DNA from: JAIBCC01 sp963763855
GTDB lineage: Bacteria > Acidobacteriota > Blastocatellia > Pyrinomonadales > Pyrinomonadaceae
Length of the DNA stretch: 64,000 nucleotides
Reading direction: 5' to 3'
NCBI GenBank assembly: GCA_963763855.1
Contig: CAVXPU010000009.1
Coordinates: 1-64,000 of the forward strand
Positions 61,424-64,000 of this stretch are shown piece after piece. Position numbers and translations under genes: made by a program. The notes beneath the pieces were generated by a model, which saw only the letters and a program-made list of their open reading frames with translations, ran no database searches and was not told where the DNA came from. How positions within the stretch are numbered: the stretch's first letter is position 1; the number at the start of each line of letters is the position of its first letter.

Positions 61424-62668
61424 CTATTTTGCTTTAGCAATCTCAACCGCAAAAGTATGGGTTGGACCGAGCATATTTGATCGAAATACCAACCATTTTC
61501 CATCCGGCGTAAATGTTCCATTAGGCTCCAGACTGTAATCATGATTTGCCAGATTGACCAATTTTTCAGAAATTAATTTGCCGCCTTTTGGAACAAATTT
61601 ATACATGAACTGCCCGTTATCCCCTTTGGCGACACTATTTGGTCCGCCGCCATCGCCAGACATAAATTTGCCGTCCGGCGAGACGTTAAAATGCACAGAC
61701 CATTCTTTTTTAGTTAGACTAAATTTTTCCATTTTGCCTGATTTAATATTGTATCGAGCAAGCCAAAAAACTTGTGCTTTCGGAGTTTGCAGATCGTAGT
61801 AAATATATTTTCCGTCTTCGCTAAAAAATTCGTGTCCGGCGATTTCCATATCCATTGTTCGGGTGTGAATTTTTTTCAATTCGGCTGCCATCAATCCGAA
61901 TCGTCCAGATTCTATCAACTTTGTGCCAAGGTCCTTCGTGACAAAACATCATTAAAGTTGGATCAGTTGGCGAAAATTGGACGTGATTAAGCCAATCAGT
62001 CGCGGGATGAAAAAATTTCAATTCGCCGGTTTTGATATTGATGGTGTAAAGCGACATCGGAACTTTTGCAGCCAAACGGCGTTCCATCATCTCGCCTTTG
62101 CCCGGATAAGCGTCGCGTGCCGGTTCAGGCGTTAGGCGTGGTATTTGGATTCGGCAGAGATTCGGAGTAGGTGTGGCGTTGGAGTTTGCTGGAATTCGCG
62201 GGCGAAATTCTTCCGGAATTTCGCCTGTTGTCGCACTTCCGCCCAACAGAGTTTCATCAGCATTGACCGCAAAACCCGAACCACCGCGGATTTTATCGGT
62301 TTTGGCGATCAAACGAGTTTCTTTTGTATCAATATTTGTTTCAAAAACCTCATTGCCTTTGGTGTAGAAAACTTTATGAGTTTTTCTGCCGACAATGACG
62401 TTTCCGGCCCGACCTTCGACAATTTGTTCAATTTTTTTGGTCTTGAAATCGTAAGTGGAAAGACCTTTTCGGGTTGAAAAAACGAGTTTATCGCCCGCGT
62501 AGCCGTTTTGATGAAAATAGAAACTGATTGGCTTCCGTTTTCTTCGGAAATACGGATGATTCTGTGTCCGGTATCTTTGTCAATCCAATCTTTTGGGAGT
62601 TCGGATTGGGCAAAAATGTTTGAAAGAAGCAGTAAAGTTAAGCCAATAACGGCGATAGGTTTATTCAT
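61424..62668 (-). pseudogene. PL22 oligogalacturonate lyase, two frameshifts
   Basis: Beta-propeller lyase with signal peptide AVIGLTLLLLSNIFAQ. Three consecutive frames assemble into one protein: WIDKDTGHRIIRISEENGSQS, a shift near 62520 to the frame encoding IAKTDKIRGGSGFAVNADET and PVTDWLNHVQ-like (ATDWLNHVQFSPTDP) and CHEGPWHKVDRIW, then a shift near 61884 (RIDGS to ELKKIHTRTMDMEIAGHEFF). The last stretch holds HFNVSPDGKFMSGDGGG and LANHDYSLEPNGTFTPDGKW. The CHEGPWHKVDRIW and AGHEFF motifs are hallmark sequences of oligogalacturonide lyase and contain the Mn-binding histidines. It is more family-typical than the intact PL22-like gene at 39242. Confidence 0.82.
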
Positions 62669-62732
62669 TTATTTATTTAGAGTTCGCTCAGAAAGTATAA
62701 AATCGGTAAAATCGTCACTGAATCTCATAATT

Positions 62733-62978
62733 CCCGTAGGGCAAATAGCCACGTTGTTTAGGGTGGAAGAAGTATGGAAAATGAAAGGGCGTATAACGTC
62801 GTTTATTGCTGTATGCTGCCCACTTTTTTCATTTTTGCAAGAACGTTAAAACGCCCTCTGAATTTGTTGCCCTGCCCGAACCACGCCATAAATGGACGAT
62901 GGCTATTTGCCCTTCGGGGGAAACTTTAGTTTCAAGTGCAAGATTTTTTCACACTTTCTCGCGATTTCCTTGCACTTG
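62733..62978. repeat. Large nested fold-back element in the PL22-TonB gap
   Basis: The 440-base gap between the two minus-strand genes contains AGGGCAAATAGCCA (62738-62751) and its perfect complement TGGCTATTTGCCCT (62900-62913), flanked by CCCGT/TCGGG. Inside, AGGGCGT (62786) pairs with ACGCCCT (62851), and just outside CAAGTGCAA (62933-62941) pairs with TTGCACTTG (62970-62978). The nested symmetry suggests a MITE-like element or a long structured leader. No credible open frame or transposase is present. Confidence 0.55.
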
Positions 62979-63044
62979 TATGACCTTCTTCTATCACTAA
63001 CCATAATTATATCAATAGTTTAAAATTTTCTGAGTAGACTCTAA

Positions 63045-63084
63045 TTAAAAAAGGGATTAAGAAACTTACAAGCCTCTTAATCCC
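63045..63084 (-). terminator. Rho-independent terminator of the TonB receptor gene
   Basis: A perfect 10-bp stem, GGGATTAAGA (63053-63062) with TCTTAATCCC (63075-63084), closes a 12-base loop. On the minus strand it begins 25 bases after the receptor stop and is followed by a run of six T residues, the classic intrinsic terminator layout. Confidence 0.88.
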
Positions 63085-63108
63085 GATTGTCAAAGCTTCA
63101 AATTGGAA

Positions 63109-64000
63109 TTAGAAAATGAATTTAATTCCAAGTTGAGCTCTTCTGGCATAGTTGTCTTGAGTAGCACGGAAACGTTCCAAAGCGTGAAGCTACCGGAATT
63201 GTTAATACGATGAATTGGTCGGATTGGTTTCCGGTGCCGGTAAATAAGGCTCGATTAAAAGCATTATACAATTCCAAAGTCAGCCGGAATTTCATTGTTT
63301 CGCTAAATGAATATCTTTCAACAATGAAAAATCGAAATTGTTAATGTTGTCCCTACTGACATCGCTAAACCTTAGTGGCAAAGATCTGACATGGCGAAAG
63401 GTTGCGATGTTAAAATGCTGTAAAAACAGTTGTTCTAAACCAAGCTGTAGTATTCATACTGTTTATTCCAATATTTCCACCATTGATAAAATGCATCAGT
63501 TCCAAAAGCAACTGGAAATCCGGTTTGATAGGCAAAAACGCCGCCGAATTGCCATCCGCCAATAATTGCATTCACAACACTACCGACATCATTAGCAAAT
63601 TTGGCACCTTTTCCAAATGGAAGCAGTAAGTGAAATTGAATGAAAGCCGATGCGGAACATCTTGATCACCAATCATTTTAGTTGGAAAAGCATCGGCCGC
63701 ATTCAGATATTCAGTCGCTTGAATCCATTTTGACAAAGTGTAACTCATTTGACCTTGGAAACCCTTGCAAAATCGTTTGTGACACGCTGAATTGGCCAGA
63801 ATTATACCACGATTTTCCGTCATTAACGGTGGTGGTAATGTCGCCAAAAGCTGGAAACGGTCTAAGCAATTGCGAACGTGCAATGTTCGTATTGAACAAA
63901 ACTCGTTCCGGCAAATTGAGTTAGTCCGGCAAATGGATTGGTGACATTTGCCCAAACAGTTTGTCATTTCGCTGTCATTGCCGCCGTTCTTGAATTATCA
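63109..64000 (-). pseudogene. Oar-like TonB-dependent receptor, C-terminal barrel, frameshifted and cut by window edge
   Basis: Outer-membrane beta-barrel of the acidobacterial carboxypeptidase-regulatory/TonB receptor group. Recognisable strands in changing frames: NIARSQLLRPFPAFGDIT, VNDGKSWYNSGQFSVS, MSYTLSKWIQATEYLNAADA, DQDVPHRLSFNFTY and the terminal ARRAQLGIKFIF, ending in the aromatic residue typical of barrel proteins, with the stop at 63109. At least five frame changes occur in about 890 bases, so the gene is either decayed or this stretch is poorly sequenced. The 5' part lies beyond the window. Its position downstream of the terminator and next to PL22 makes it the only candidate outer-membrane oligosaccharide importer here. 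Confidence 0.78.

Overview
This 64 kb window is a low-GC (roughly 40% by eye) chromosomal segment that is almost entirely a pectin and plant cell-wall saccharification and uptake locus. The most likely host is a member of the Acidobacteriota (Blastocatellia/Pyrinomonadales-like). The reasons are the C-terminal barrel of a large Oar-like TonB-dependent receptor at the right edge, the FG-GAP/ASPIC-UnbV protein, Tat-exported glycosidases, and dense REP-like hairpins between genes. This is an inference from gene style; no rRNA or marker gene is present.

Layout. (A) 0-11.3 kb, plus strand: galactokinase, GH51 and GH43 arabinan/xylan enzymes, an FG-GAP/UnbV protein, a frameshifted lipoprotein galactose mutarotase, then a complete ribose/galactose-type sugar ABC transporter (binding lipoprotein, double ATPase, permease). 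(B) 11.3-14.0 kb: an accessory patch of decaying genes (RhuM remnant, Ser/Thr kinase remnant) around an intact winged-helix Fic protein that sits behind a striking array of six alternating GGGACA/TGTCCC half-sites. (C) 14.0-26.2 kb, minus strand: carboxylesterase, LamG protein, GH3, PL10-like pectate lyase, then a cytoplasmic uronate operon (KdgF-like cupin, KDPG aldolase, KDG kinase, hexuronate MFS permease, metal-ligand-less M24 homologue, KduD). (D) 26.4-31.5 kb, plus strand and divergent from C: NagB-like protein, altronate dehydratase, KduI/IolB-type isomerase, GH43. (E) 31.5-51.0 kb, minus strand: sialate-O-acetylesterase-like esterase, GH140 apiosidase-like, aldo/keto reductase, 1241-aa DUF4450-type protein, PL22, GH28, broken GH2, esterase, sulfatase, Gfo/Idh oxidoreductase, second GH28, GH105. 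(F) 51.2-58.3 kb, plus strand: tightly overlapping galT / inositol-phosphatase-like / arabinokinase-like GHMP kinase, a deletion scar of a second ABC transporter, an esterase and a broken GH2. (G) 58.3-64 kb, minus strand: metalloprotease-like protein, six-hairpin glycosidase-like protein, frameshifted PL22 and a heavily frameshifted TonB receptor end.

How it fits together. Exported enzymes (GH28 x2, PL10, PL22 x2, GH105, GH43 x2, GH51, GH3, GH2 x2, GH140-like, esterases, sulfatase) would dismantle homogalacturonan and decorated rhamnogalacturonan/arabinan. Unsaturated uronates are channelled through KdgF/KduI-type isomerisation, KduD, KdgK and Eda to pyruvate and glyceraldehyde-3-phosphate. 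Galacturonate would enter at UxaA, but UxaC and UxaB are not visible here. Galactose is handled by GalM/GalK/GalT, and possibly arabinose by the arabinokinase-like enzyme. No dedicated sugar-responsive regulator and no SusD-like protein is encoded in the window, although several operator-like palindromes are.

A caution: at least seven genes carry frameshifts, several of them single-base insertions. Some may be assembly or read errors rather than real gene decay.
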